DNA of 64,000 bases from Actinomyces mediterranea (GCF_900155595.1 NZ_FTPB01000003.1:453990-517989), one strand, 5' to 3'. Shown: positions 9,996-19,362, counted from the first letter of the stretch. Program-made: numbers and translations. Notes: a model not told the origin generated them from the sequence alone.

Positions 9996-10245
9996 TCTTT
10001 CACTGACCCGACGGGATGAGGGATAAATCGAAACAACCTAAACAATTCATTTAATCACACCGGTAGCGACTATCAAAAACTATTACCGCAGGACCTCGAG
10101 CCCCCTTCCCCGAATCGCACGGCGAACGAGGACCCGTCGTGAACGGCCGACGCGTAACGATAATGCTGCCGTCGATGACTGAGCGCACAGCAGTGGAGCT
10201 GGACAGTGCCTCCGCAGCCCCCGGACGCGTCAGCCCGGGTATTCG

Positions 10246-13200
10246 CTATCGCGTGATGCTCACGGTCGCGTCGAATGTCATCGACGGCGTGGACCTGTAA
10301 TTGAGGTGCTCCTCAACACTGATCCGGTTACTCCCCTCGCGAAGGACGGAGGCGGGAACCTCAATGAGCAGAGGATTCTCACTCGCCTTTTGGGTCGATA
10401 TCGGAGCAGTCGCATATGTCGAGTGGGTAACCGGCCCCTCGTTCATGCGTTGACGCCCGACTTCGACGCCATTGACATAGACCACTGCACCATCGTCGGC
10501 CCTCACGCTCAACGTCATGACCGTCGATTCCGTCAGATTCATCACTTCGACATCCCGGCTGAAGTAGTACGCGGCAGCACGGTCTGCGGATGGGATCGAC
10601 AGCGGCGTCGCCAACTCCGCACTCCCCCACCCGATCGGAGTCTTCCCCCGCTCCCAGGAAGCGAGGTCGAACTCGGTCATCCAATCGGCGCTCGGAACCT
10701 CCTTAACCGCCCAATACGACCACTCGTCACCTGAGGAGACGAGGTTCTGAGCTCTCGGGTTCGGCGGTTCTATCGGTTCAGGTCGTCCGGAGTCGTCGGG
10801 TTGCACAGTACCGGGATCCGATGGCGTCTCGTCTACGGCAGCAGGAATCGCGTTGCCTGGCAGGGCGGCAGCGTCGATTGTCGTCACCGTTGCCTGCATC
10901 GTCATCGAAGGGCTCGATCGATAGTTGACATGGGTCTCCACCGCAATGGTGTTAGCGCCAGGGGTCAACAGGGAGGAGGCGACGACCACGGATGCGCGTT
11001 GCGTCCGCGCTTGAGCAGTCGTAACCGCCTTATTCGCGTAGAAGCCGTGATGAAGCGGAGCCCCCTCGGTCAGGCGCGTACGTTGAACCTCTTTGCCGTT
11101 GACATAGACGGCGGCACCATCGTCTGCGGTGTAGGAAATCTCAACACCACCGATCGCAGTGGGATCATCAACGGTGAATGTCGTGCGGAAGTAGGTTGCC
11201 ACCGGACGGGGAGACAATGCAGAGGCGTTGATAACAGTACCCAACTGCGAATCCCCATAGCCGATCGGCGCCGCGCCCCGGTCCCACTGAGAATCGTCAT
11301 AGCCGGGCGTCGCCCATGACGCGTCAGGAGCCTCAGCAGACCACCGGAACTTCCACGTCGCAGAGTCGGCCAGAAGCTGTGTGTCCGATGCGATCCCACC
11401 GGGAGTGAAGACCGGTGTCGACGCGGAGCGATTGCCCGCGGAGTCGACTGCTCGCACGAAGAAACGATTCGCCCCACCCAGCGGCACGCGAAGAGTCGTC
11501 GTATCCGCAGTGGCGATCGGACGATCATCGCGCAGGATCTCATATGCGACAGCATCCTCGACACCGCGCCAGTTCAACGTCACCCCCGCTGCGTCGATCG
11601 CGGTGGCTTTGAGCCCAGACGGGGCGATGGGGGGAGTCGTATCCCTGGCGGGGTAGATCGCGAATCCGCCGTTCCACTGCGACGCGTGCGTCGAGGTGAA
11701 GGACCTCGTGAAGTCCCCGCCCGCCCATAAGGCGCCATCTGCAGCGATCTTCAGGGCCCACGCGCCAGTCGAGCGGAGCGAGGACAGACGGTAGGGCGTC
11801 CATTCGAGGCGGTCCCCCGTTGCGGAGTCCCATCCGCCGACCCACTGGATCTCGTTGGCCCTGGTCCAGTTCTCGCCGATGCGATCGAAGTTATCGGCAT
11901 CCTGATAGGAGTAGTCCGAACAATGGCATGATGCGTAGAGCACGCCGTTGTCGGAGTGGGTGATCGCCTGCATGTCGCCTCCATTCGTCATGGTGATGGA
12001 GCTCGAGATCCGTCGATTCGACGACGAGTCGTATCCGAAGAGGCTGTGTTGAGCACCCCCGAAGAAGAATCGGTTTCCAACGACATCAACGGCCTGCTGG
12101 TACTGACCTCTGTGCGAGGAGGGGACGAACTCGAACGATTGGTCGAGTCGCGCTGTTCGAGTCGAGAGGATTGCAGCATGATTCGCATAGCCCGACTTGG
12201 TTCTCTTAAAGTGCCCGCCCGCGTAATAACGCTCCGAATCGACGTCAACGTCGGCGGCCAGAACACTCCCGAAGACCTCCGGATTCCACGAGCGATCCGG
12301 TTTTCCTGCGAGCGAGACCCTTCCCGCACTCCTCGCATAGACGCGGTTGGCGCCCTGACCGCTCAAATGGGTGAAGCGCCCGCCGAGATAGACGAAATCC
12401 CCACCGAGGACAGCAGTCGTCACCGACATCGGCGAAGAGGCGATCCCCGACTCGACGTGCAGGTCCCAGTTCGGGTCGATCGATCCGTCCCGGGGGTCGA
12501 TGACGACGGTGCCCGCATGGCGTTCGCCGCGCACTCGGGTGAAATCCCCGACGACGAGGAGACGCCCATCGGGAAGCGCGAGAAGATCCTTCACCTGGTC
12601 GTTGAAGTCGAAGGTGAGGGAGGACTTCCATGCGCCGCTCGACGCATCGAAGGCAGCGAGTCCAGCGGTGCGCTGAATAGCGCCATAGGCACCGTTCTGA
12701 ACGCCGGTAAAATTGCCGCCGACGAACATGGTGTCACCCACCTGCTCAAACGCTTGTACTTGAATGTTGCCCTCTTTGATGGAGCCGTTGAGGTTCCCGG
12801 CGACGCCCCATGCGGTGCGTCTGGCGAATTCGGACACTGCGGTAAGTCCCGTCGAAGCCTGCGTCCCGGCATCGGCAATCATTGCGAATCCGGAATCGGA
12901 GGATATCCTCGGACGGATATAAGCCTCTGCGTAGGGCATGTAGACCCTGCCGGATCTGATGATGTATGAGGACGGTGAAGAACCGTGGAACGAGTTGCCC
13001 TTGCCATAACCGAATCCCAGTTTGTACCCCGTCAGATGGGACGACATCATGTTGATGCTGGTCCACGTGCCCGAGCCCAACCCATCGTCGATTATGCCCT
13101 CGCGCCGCCAGGAGCCGCCGTCGATGCGATACATCGCCGGCGTCAGCGATTTAAACAACCACGTCCAGGACGGCATGATCGACGGTTTGATATCGACGCT

Positions 13201-13689
13201 CTGCCACCTCGACCCGGAGGTGTCGTAGGCGCGGACCACGCGCAAGCCCTCCGCCAGCGATGCGGGAGCGGTATTGTTGAGCAGTCCGTCAATGGCGGAG
13301 TTCGAGAGTTGAACCGGATCGAAGTCGGCGGGCGTGCGGGTGCGGGTGGTGAGCTTCGCCGCGTCACCTTTCCCCTGCGACCATGTCTCCCAACCTTCGC
13401 GCCCCCGGCCGATGAGCACCCAGCCCCCGCCATCCATCGTCTGGTCGCAGAAGAACCGCTGAGGCGCATTCATTGCGGGGGTCTGCAACCAGTAGACGCC
13501 ATCCTTCGACGAGGGGTTCTGCTGTTTGATGTCCCAGCACGACGCAGCCGCAGTCGCCGCACTCGAGCCGTTGTGAGCGCTCGGAGTCGCCGCGGGCTGC
13601 GCATTCGCAGCCGCCGGGATGACACACGCACCCAGAACGACGGCCAGAGCGACAACACCTGAACAGAGCGATCGAGGATTCATCTGCAT
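10246..13689 (-). CDS. Large secreted multidomain protein with fibrinogen-like GGGW domain (paralogue B)
   Basis: A 1147-residue paralogue of the protein at 6579-9995 with the same architecture: signal peptide (cleavage near residue 29, ANA-QP), fibrinogen-like domain with FCDQTMDGGGW, propeller-like repeats, one fibronectin type III domain and two jelly-roll-like modules carrying DDGAAVYVNGKEV and DDGAVVYVNGVEV. The start is set at 13689 because GTGAAAGAATG there is identical to the start region of paralogue A; the next ATG, six bases on, is also possible. The inter-module linker differs from A in length and sequence. About 250 bases separate the genes, including an AT-rich leader upstream of A. 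No anchor motif is seen, so it may be released or bind glycans noncovalently. Function is not known. Confidence 0.8.
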   Translation of the reverse strand: MQMNPRSLCSGVVALAVVLGACVIPAAANAQPAATPSAHNGSSAATAAASCWDIKQQNPSSKDGVYWLQTPAMNAPQRFFCDQTMDGGGWVLIGRGREGWETWSQGKGDAAKLTTRTRTPADFDPVQLSNSAIDGLLNNTAPASLAEGLRVVRAYDTSGSRWQSVDIKPSIMPSWTWLFKSLTPAMYRIDGGSWRREGIIDDGLGSGTWTSINMMSSHLTGYKLGFGYGKGNSFHGSSPSSYIIRSGRVYMPYAEAYIRPRISSDSGFAMIADAGTQASTGLTAVSEFARRTAWGVAGNLNGSIKEGNIQVQAFEQVGDTMFVGGNFTGVQNGAYGAIQRTAGLAAFDASSGAWKSSLTFDFNDQVKDLLALPDGRLLVVGDFTRVRGERHAGTVVIDPRDGSIDPNWDLHVESGIASSPMSVTTAVLGGDFVYLGGRFTHLSGQGANRVYARSAGRVSLAGKPDRSWNPEVFGSVLAADVDVDSERYYAGGHFKRTKSGYANHAAILSTRTARLDQSFEFVPSSHRGQYQQAVDVVGNRFFFGGAQHSLFGYDSSSNRRISSSITMTNGGDMQAITHSDNGVLYASCHCSDYSYQDADNFDRIGENWTRANEIQWVGGWDSATGDRLEWTPYRLSSLRSTGAWALKIAADGALWAGGDFTRSFTSTHASQWNGGFAIYPARDTTPPIAPSGLKATAIDAAGVTLNWRGVEDAVAYEILRDDRPIATADTTTLRVPLGGANRFFVRAVDSAGNRSASTPVFTPGGIASDTQLLADSATWKFRWSAEAPDASWATPGYDDSQWDRGAAPIGYGDSQLGTVINASALSPRPVATYFRTTFTVDDPTAIGGVEISYTADDGAAVYVNGKEVQRTRLTEGAPLHHGFYANKAVTTAQARTQRASVVVASSLLTPGANTIAVETHVNYRSSPSMTMQATVTTIDAAALPGNAIPAAVDETPSDPGTVQPDDSGRPEPIEPPNPRAQNLVSSGDEWSYWAVKEVPSADWMTEFDLASWERGKTPIGWGSAELATPLSIPSADRAAAYYFSRDVEVMNLTESTVMTLSVRADDGAVVYVNGVEVGRQRMNEGPVTHSTYATAPISTQKASENPLLIEVPASVLREGSNRISVEEHLNYRSTPSMTFDATVSITR
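10251..10696 (-). repeat. Near-identical tract shared with 6587-7032 (paralogue B copy)
   Basis: Partner of the tract in paralogue A. A further block, 10880-10994, matches 7183-7297 with only two or three differences. Other parts of the two genes differ clearly, so these islands suggest gene conversion or very strong local constraint. Confidence 0.85.
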
Positions 13690-13781
13690 TCTTTCACTGC
13701 TCGAGCGGGTCGCCCCGCAAATAGACATCGTCAAATTGAATCACAGCGACACCGGAAAGAAGAAATTCGCGCGATGTCTCA

Positions 13782-15272
13782 TTAACGAGATCGGAAGAGT
13801 TCGCGCAGTCCTGACAAGTGGAGTGAACGCGCCATCAGTCGGCACATGAGGAGGAAGCCCACAACACCGAGTCCGATCCCCAGCCCCATGGCGACGAAAG
13901 AATCCCGGTTCAACCCCCAGGCGACGCCCCCCGCTGGAATGCCGACGAAGAGGAGCACGGACATCAATGGTCGGGCAACGTCTCCGATCCGTGGGGACAG
14001 ACCGATGAACACCCTGACCTGGATGAGCGCCATGCCTGCATCAATCACCATGCAGCCCGCCCAAACGGCGGCGGCTGCGAGAATCCCCCAGCGGGGCACC
14101 AGGACGAGGTTCCCAATGGCGTTCAGCACGACGACGACGGTCTTGTTGAGGGCCGCCCACGTCGATCTGCCGCTCATGATGAGCAGTGAATGAATATTGC
14201 CGGCGCAGAACGTCACCGTTGCGCCTCCGCACAGGATGACGAGAACCCCTGCGCCGGACGCGAAGTCCTCTCCGAGGATCCTCATGAGTGCAGGAGCGAA
14301 GATCGCCATGAGTAGATGAATCGGTGTAGCGAAGAGCACGAGCCAGATGGTCGCCGTCGAATACAACGATGACAGCCGTTCGTGCTCTCCGAGGTGGAGC
14401 AGGCGTGAGAACTGTGGTGAGACGACGATCCTCAATGCGGTGTCGACGATCATGCCCGCTTGAATGAAGCGGATTGCACCCCCGTACACGCCCGCGGCGG
14501 CATTGCCGACGAGCATCCCCACGAGAAGCACATCGAGCCAGGTGAGCATCTGCTCCAAACCTGCTGACAGCGTCCTTGGAAGGGCGAAGGCAATGATGGA
14601 GCGCCGACGGTCTCGATCCGGCAGGAGTCCCGCCTGTTCATCAGCCTCGGGCAGTCGGGGAATGAGGAGGATGACGGCGGCGACGAAGGCGAGGAGGAAG
14701 GGCAGCGCCCAGGCGACTGCAGCGGCTGTGTATGACGTCGTGACGCCGATGATGCCCGCGACCAGGAGGAGACGGGACGTCGGCAGGAGAATGTTCTGCA
14801 CGAATACGTAGTGGCGCATCTGCCCGACAGATCGCAGTGCCGCGGACACAATGAGGGACCCGGCGCCGATGGGCACAAACCACAAGACGATATTCGCCGC
14901 CTCGAGAACAAGGCGATTCGTCTCACCCCACACGAAACCGAGCGTTCCACGCACGACGAGCACGGCTGCCAGAGAGACACTCGCCGACAGCAGAATCATA
15001 TATCTGAGAGAGGGGCGGATCGCCCGGGGAGCATCGATGCGCAGCCTCGGGAAGAGATAGATCGCGGTGGAATCGAGACCGAGTTTCGTCAATGCCATGA
15101 CGAGAGCGAAGACGCCGGTCGCCTGGGTGACGACGCCCGCCCCCTCAGAACCGAGCAACCGCGCCAGCATGATCGAAAAAGCGAAGCCGAGAAGGGCGCT
15201 CGTCGCAGCACCCGCGAATCCGACGATGCCGCCTCGTGCGAGGCTCTTTCGCGGGAAGTCACCACTGGTCAC
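13782..15272 (-). CDS. Polysaccharide flippase / MATE-like membrane protein (Wzx type)
   Basis: A 496-residue polytopic membrane protein, mostly hydrophobic from residue 15 on with about 12-14 predicted membrane segments, resembling Wzx/RfbX O-unit flippases that move lipid-linked oligosaccharides across the membrane. I chose the GTG at 15270-15272, which has AGGAGAG five bases upstream; longer frames add about 110 Arg/Pro-rich residues that look like antisense coding and overlap the divergent gene at 15338. Its neighbours are glycosyltransferases and exported surface proteins, which supports a glycan export role. It is transcribed away from 15338-15958, so the 65 bases between them must hold both promoters. 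Confidence 0.85.
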   Translation of the reverse strand: MTSGDFPRKSLARGGIVGFAGAATSALLGFAFSIMLARLLGSEGAGVVTQATGVFALVMALTKLGLDSTAIYLFPRLRIDAPRAIRPSLRYMILLSASVSLAAVLVVRGTLGFVWGETNRLVLEAANIVLWFVPIGAGSLIVSAALRSVGQMRHYVFVQNILLPTSRLLLVAGIIGVTTSYTAAAVAWALPFLLAFVAAVILLIPRLPEADEQAGLLPDRDRRRSIIAFALPRTLSAGLEQMLTWLDVLLVGMLVGNAAAGVYGGAIRFIQAGMIVDTALRIVVSPQFSRLLHLGEHERLSSLYSTATIWLVLFATPIHLLMAIFAPALMRILGEDFASGAGVLVILCGGATVTFCAGNIHSLLIMSGRSTWAALNKTVVVVLNAIGNLVLVPRWGILAAAAVWAGCMVIDAGMALIQVRVFIGLSPRIGDVARPLMSVLLFVGIPAGGVAWGLNRDSFVAMGLGIGLGVVGFLLMCRLMARSLHLSGLRELFRSR

Positions 15273-15337
15273 TGCGTCTCTCCTGGAGTATTGTCGACAA
15301 CTGCCCATGAATCCGTTGACAACCGTGTGAGGGTCGT

Positions 15338-15958
15338 ATGGACACACACATCTTGCCCCGCCGCATCCAGCTGGCGATCGTTTCCGCGGGCGCACTCGTG
15401 CTCGTCGTCGGCGCTTCAGTGGCCGTGTGGGCGCTCTCGTCCGCACCCGCACAAGACGCCGCTGCACAGTCGGGCATGTCGTCGAGCGCCCAATCCGCAG
15501 TCGTCGCCGCACAGTCCGCTTCCCGATCCTCCGACCCGTCGAACGCGGTCGACGGGGGCGCCGCCGATGCGAGCGCACGGGTTGAAGCGGTATTGACAGC
15601 AATATCGGAACTGCTCGCCGATCCTGCCGCCGCCCGGAAGGCGGATGTTTCCACGATCTTGTCGGGATACGCCCTGGATGAGTTCAACGCCCAAGTCGAC
15701 GAGTGGGAGAAAGAGGGGGTGCACCAGGAGGGCGTCGCCACTGTCGAGTCGGCAAAGATCGTCGAGTCGGCGGATGACGGCTCGTCCTTCGTCCTCGAGG
15801 CGTGCGTCGACTCCGCCGACGTGAGAGTCCTCAACGAGGCGGGGATGGATCTGCGCCACGACCAGACGACCCGATGGCTCACGGATTTCACCTTTGTCCG
15901 CGCCGACGGCGCATGGAAGCTTGACAAACAGTCCTTCCCCGACGATCCGACCTGCTGA
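15338..15958 (+). CDS. Single-pass membrane protein with extracytoplasmic domain, unknown function
   Basis: 206 residues: a short basic N-terminus (HILPRRIQ), one membrane segment at about 12-34, then an Ala/Ser/Gln-rich linker (35-75) and a compact C-terminal domain (about 80-206). The domain pattern resembles small NTF2/Mce-associated-type extracytoplasmic domains, but I cannot assign a family with certainty. A GAGGG lies four bases before the ATG. It is the only plus-strand gene between positions 1 and 30185, back to back with the flippase and convergent with the glycosyltransferase at 15977. It may assist glycan assembly or export, which is an inference from position only. Confidence 0.7.
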   Translation: MDTHILPRRIQLAIVSAGALVLVVGASVAVWALSSAPAQDAAAQSGMSSSAQSAVVAAQSASRSSDPSNAVDGGAADASARVEAVLTAISELLADPAAARKADVSTILSGYALDEFNAQVDEWEKEGVHQEGVATVESAKIVESADDGSSFVLEACVDSADVRVLNEAGMDLRHDQTTRWLTDFTFVRADGAWKLDKQSFPDDPTC

Positions 15959-15976
15959 TCCTGCCCCATCGCCGCC

Positions 15977-17242
15977 TCACGCGCCCCGAGGGGGAGTCGC
16001 CGGTCGGCGGCGCGCGGCGCGCACGGCGCGCGCGTAGAGCAGCGGCCCTTCGAGGAAGCCCTTCACCTCGTTGCGCGTCAGCGACGCGGGGACGTCCTCG
16101 TCCGCACCTGCTGTTCGCTGCGATCCGGGCCGGATGCGCATGAGGACGCGCGGCACCCTCCCTGCGAGACTGAGCAGATTCGCCGGCCTGGTGATAACGG
16201 ATTTCGTGAGCAATGCCGCCATTCCGGACCCATTGCCGCGGATCTGAGTCTCAAGCCCCGCCAGATCCACGCGGTGGCGGTGGAACACCACAGCATCGGG
16301 AGTGTGGATGATCGCGTAGCCCGCAGCAAGCATGCGGGCAAAGAGGTCGAGATCCTCGCCCCCGCGCGTTGGGGTACCCGCGCCGAGCGCATCATCGAAA
16401 GGGCCGATCTCGTCGAGGGCGGAGCGTCGGAAGGCCATACACACTCCGGCGCCGACGCGCGCCGTCGTCATCGGATACAGAGGGCCGCCCTCGACGCGCG
16501 ATCCCAGTTCCGCGAGCGCCGACTCGGGCTCACCGGTGTACCACAGCTGCACGGACGTGCTCTTGGGGAATCCTCCTCGCGACTCGAACCAGCGTTGCGG
16601 TGCGAAGGACAGCTGGGAGGGCAGTGCGATACCTGTGGCGCCTCCAACGAGGCGGTGCGCGAGGATCGGGTCGATGAGGGCGGTGAGCCAGTGGGAGTCG
16701 ACGCGCGCATCATCGTCGGTGAATGCGATGATCTCGCCGCGGGCCGCGCTGACGCCGCGGTTGCGGGCGCGCGACAGCCCCGGCTCCGGCTCGTCAACGA
16801 TGGTGAGCCTCTGGTCATCAATGCCGTTCAGCGCCGTGCGGGTCAGGCCCGTTGCGGGGGCGTTGTCGACGACAACGACATCGAAATCGGCGTGATCCTG
16901 AGCGAGAACCGCTCTCACCGCGTCTGCGAGCAGTTCGCAGCGTCCAGTTGTGCATATGACGACAGTGGCGCTCGTACGAACTCCACCGCCCTCGACCCAT
17001 GGGCGCGCCGGGGCCTCGGGGAGGGTCATCACCTGCGGTGCGCAGAGGGGAGCCGGAGTCGGGGCCGTCGTCACGATCCCGGCACTCCTCCCCCCGTCGG
17101 CGACGAGAACGAGTGCGCTCACATAGTCGGCGGGGCCGGAAATCAGGATTTCCTCGCCGCTCATGCGGTCGACGCGCCAGATGGCGCTCGCTCTAGGGTC
17201 GAGTCCAGATGCTCCTTCGTGTACGAGTGTTCCGGTGGTCAT
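15977..17242 (-). CDS. Family 2 glycosyltransferase
   Basis: A 421-residue GT-A fold transferase. The catalytic domain starts near residue 91 (SATVVICTTGR) and has the nucleotide-sugar metal motif TDDDA with Asp at 176-178. A later conserved block, FRRSALDEIGPFDDALG followed by GGEDLDLFARM, supplies the catalytic ED pair. The first 90 residues are an extra N-terminal region of unknown role. No membrane segment is evident. Its ATG overlaps the stop of the next glycosyltransferase gene (ATGA), so the two are coupled. Donor and acceptor are unknown; the locus points to a surface polysaccharide or teichoic-acid-like polymer. Confidence 0.88.
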   Translation of the reverse strand: MTTGTLVHEGASGLDPRASAIWRVDRMSGEEILISGPADYVSALVLVADGGRSAGIVTTAPTPAPLCAPQVMTLPEAPARPWVEGGGVRTSATVVICTTGRCELLADAVRAVLAQDHADFDVVVVDNAPATGLTRTALNGIDDQRLTIVDEPEPGLSRARNRGVSAARGEIIAFTDDDARVDSHWLTALIDPILAHRLVGGATGIALPSQLSFAPQRWFESRGGFPKSTSVQLWYTGEPESALAELGSRVEGGPLYPMTTARVGAGVCMAFRRSALDEIGPFDDALGAGTPTRGGEDLDLFARMLAAGYAIIHTPDAVVFHRHRVDLAGLETQIRGNGSGMAALLTKSVITRPANLLSLAGRVPRVLMRIRPGSQRTAGADEDVPASLTRNEVKGFLEGPLLYARAVRAARRRPATPPRGA

Positions 17243-18144
17243 CGGATGCCCTCGTGGTGGGCGCGCACCCAGTCGATGCGCTGTCGAAGCCGGTTCTTGA
17301 GCAATGCCGTGGAGACTCCGCCGAGGGAGTCGATCCCGGGGGTGACGGCTGTGAGGAAGCGCTCAATGGCCTCCTCCTGGTAGGTGCGGGGCAATCCGGC
17401 GAGGCTGACCAGTCGATTGAGCCTCACCCCTGTGAGCGACTCGGCCAGATCCGCATAGGCCACGGCCTGATCCCCATCCGTCCATGAACGCGAGCGCCAC
17501 AGCGGCGACGCGGAGACTTGAGTCGGATGGAGCCGGTAGACTAGCCCCCAGCGCCGAAGACGCCGCAACGCGACCCCACGAGTCGCGGCGCGGATCCACA
17601 GGTCGTAGTCCTCCGCGGGAACGGCCCTGTATCCGCCCAGGTCGTTCAGGACTTCACGGGTGGCGACCATGGTCGGGTGACACACCGGATTGGTGAGCAG
17701 AAGGTGCCACGGCATCTCCTGCGGCGTGATCGAGTAGGGCACGCGCGGCATCACACCGGCACCGACGAGTTCAATGATCTGCGTGAATACGATATCGTCG
17801 CCGCGATTGATGGAGCGCAGGGCGGCGGAGAATCGACCGGGCATCGAGACATCGTCGGCGTCCATTCTGCCGACGTAGCGCGAGTCAGATGCTTCGAGGA
17901 GCTGATTGAGGACTCGGCTCACTCCCCCCTCCCCCGGCTTCGCCTTCAACACCCTCAGGCGCGGGTCGAGCGCCCCATTGCGGGTCGCGCCCTCGAGCGC
18001 GCGTTCGGCGGTGTCGTCGGTGGAGCCGTCGTCGGCGACGATGAGTTCAGCGTCGGCGGACATGGCGGCCAATGTGGAGGATACGGCGCGCGCAATCGTG
18101 TCCTCGGCATTGCGCGCGGGGAGAATGACTGACAGCTCAGGCAT
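17239..18144 (-). CDS. Family 2 glycosyltransferase
   Basis: A 301-residue GT2 enzyme starting MPELSVILPARNAED, with the DDGSTDD donor loop (38-44) and the DADD metal motif at 95-98, then the acceptor-side AEDYDLWIRA block. The chosen ATG at 18144 overlaps the end of the CDP-alcohol phosphotransferase by eight bases; the first conserved residue follows immediately, so an earlier start would add unrelated sequence. It is the middle gene of a tight minus-strand set running from 19362 to 15977, all overlapping or nearly so. Substrate cannot be told from sequence. Confidence 0.88.
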   Translation of the reverse strand: MPELSVILPARNAEDTIARAVSSTLAAMSADAELIVADDGSTDDTAERALEGATRNGALDPRLRVLKAKPGEGGVSRVLNQLLEASDSRYVGRMDADDVSMPGRFSAALRSINRGDDIVFTQIIELVGAGVMPRVPYSITPQEMPWHLLLTNPVCHPTMVATREVLNDLGGYRAVPAEDYDLWIRAATRGVALRRLRRWGLVYRLHPTQVSASPLWRSRSWTDGDQAVAYADLAESLTGVRLNRLVSLAGLPRTYQEEAIERFLTAVTPGIDSLGGVSTALLKNRLRQRIDWVRAHHEGIR

Positions 18145-18907
18145 GCGGAGTCTTCCGTGAAGCGGCATCCAGCGCCTTCAGGTCGCGGTATCGGCGCGTC
18201 AGCGACACTGAGGAGTGAAGAACGGCCACGACGGCGAGGAGGGTGTAGACGCCCGCGAAGACGGGGGCGAAGCCCCACAGGGCGAAGGACCAGCACAGGA
18301 CGCCAGGGTCGGTGGGGAGCAGGATGAAGGACCTGAGCGTCCCCCCGCGGGTCTGGGCGCGCCCCGCTGCGCGGACGAATTGTTCGGCGAGGATCTGGGA
18401 GAGGAATTGGGCGGAGGTCACCCAGGCGTAAACGAGGGCGACGAGGGCGAGCCACGTCATGTCCGGGCGGTGCCACCACAGTGCTACGGCGGTGACGAGG
18501 TGGATGGCCGGGGAGCGGAAGGCGTCGGCGACGTGGTCCACCCATTCTCCGGTCTTCGAGGAGGCGTGGGTGACGCGAGACACCTGGCCGTCGGCGGAAT
18601 CGAAAAGGAAGCCGAGGGCTAGGAGCAGCCCGACGCACAGTCCTCCGATCACTGACGGGGGCGCCGAGGCGAGGATGACGAGGCCCATGGCCGACAGGCA
18701 GACGGACAGGGTGGTCACCATATTCGGCGTCCAGCCGACGGCTGCGGCGAAAGCGGCAACGACGCGGGCCCCTCCCCTATTCACCCAGCGCATATATGCG
18801 GGGACGCCGCCGCCGGGCTTCTGCGCGGCATTGAGGCGCCGCAGATAGGTGGCGTAGCGCTGAGTCCATGTCCCCTCAATCTGGGGGGGAGTCGCTCCCC
18901 GTGTCAC
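18137..18907 (-). CDS. CDP-alcohol phosphotransferase family membrane enzyme
   Basis: A 256-residue integral membrane enzyme that transfers a phospho-alcohol from a CDP-alcohol to an acceptor. The signature is intact at 103-128: Asp103, Asp106-Gly107, Ser110-Arg111, Gly120, Asp124 and Asp128, with Ser replacing the more common Ala before Arg. About six membrane segments flank it. It starts with GTG at 18905-18907 behind GGAGG, and overlaps the cytidylyltransferase gene by four bases. Because the partner next to it could make a CDP-activated alcohol, the pair may decorate or build a glycan with glycerol phosphate or a similar group rather than make ordinary phospholipid. That is inference. Confidence 0.82.
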   Translation of the reverse strand: MTRGATPPQIEGTWTQRYATYLRRLNAAQKPGGGVPAYMRWVNRGGARVVAAFAAAVGWTPNMVTTLSVCLSAMGLVILASAPPSVIGGLCVGLLLALGFLFDSADGQVSRVTHASSKTGEWVDHVADAFRSPAIHLVTAVALWWHRPDMTWLALVALVYAWVTSAQFLSQILAEQFVRAAGRAQTRGGTLRSFILLPTDPGVLCWSFALWGFAPVFAGVYTLLAVVAVLHSSVSLTRRYRDLKALDAASRKTPHA

Positions 18908-19362
18908 TGTGCCTCCTCGACATCGCAGAAGTCCTGGGGGGAGATGAAGCGCCGCAGCGCCGTCGACGAGGTCGACGGGGTGTAGGGAAGGTAGACGACT
19001 TGCGCGCCGACTTCAGCCATTTCGGCCTCGAGTCTGGCGCCCTTGTCCGTGCCCTTCCAGTCGTCCCCCTTGAAGAGGATGTCGAAGGGCTGAAGGCGCC
19101 ACGCCAGGCGCTTGTCCTGGTCGAGGTCCACGACGACCGCGTCGACGAATCGCAGCGAGGAAATGAGGTCGCAGCGCTCTTTAAGGGGGATGACTGGCGG
19201 GCGACCCTTCATTCGGGTCAGTGCCTCATCGGTGACGACGCCGACGACGAGCCTGTCGCAGCGCTCGCGCGCTGCGCGCAGGATATTGAGATGCCCCTGG
19301 TGGAACATATCGAAACCGCCGGGAACGTATCCCGTCATCCGCTTACTGCAATCGCTGCTCAT
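18904..19362 (-). CDS. Cytidylyltransferase-family nucleotidyltransferase (TagD/RfaE-like)
   Basis: A 152-residue protein with the nucleotidyltransferase HxGH motif as HQGH (21-24), the GGFDMFHQGH context and TSSTALR near the C-terminus, equivalent to the ISSTxIR motif. TagD (glycerol-3-phosphate cytidylyltransferase) and the ADP-heptose synthase domain of RfaE share this fold; length fits the TagD group. The ATG at 19362 has GGAG eight bases upstream; a second ATG at 19338 would also keep the active site. Its overlap with a CDP-alcohol phosphotransferase gene supports a CTP-dependent enzyme making CDP-glycerol or a related CDP-alcohol. Confidence 0.8.
   Translation of the reverse strand: MSSDCSKRMTGYVPGGFDMFHQGHLNILRAARERCDRLVVGVVTDEALTRMKGRPPVIPLKERCDLISSLRFVDAVVVDLDQDKRLAWRLQPFDILFKGDDWKGTDKGARLEAEMAEVGAQVVYLPYTPSTSSTALRRFISPQDFCDVEEAQ

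Noticed and set aside
15273-15602. N-terminal extension of the flippase
   Set aside because: Adds about 110 Arg/Pro-rich residues, overlaps the divergent gene and ignores the good ribosome site before the GTG at 15272.
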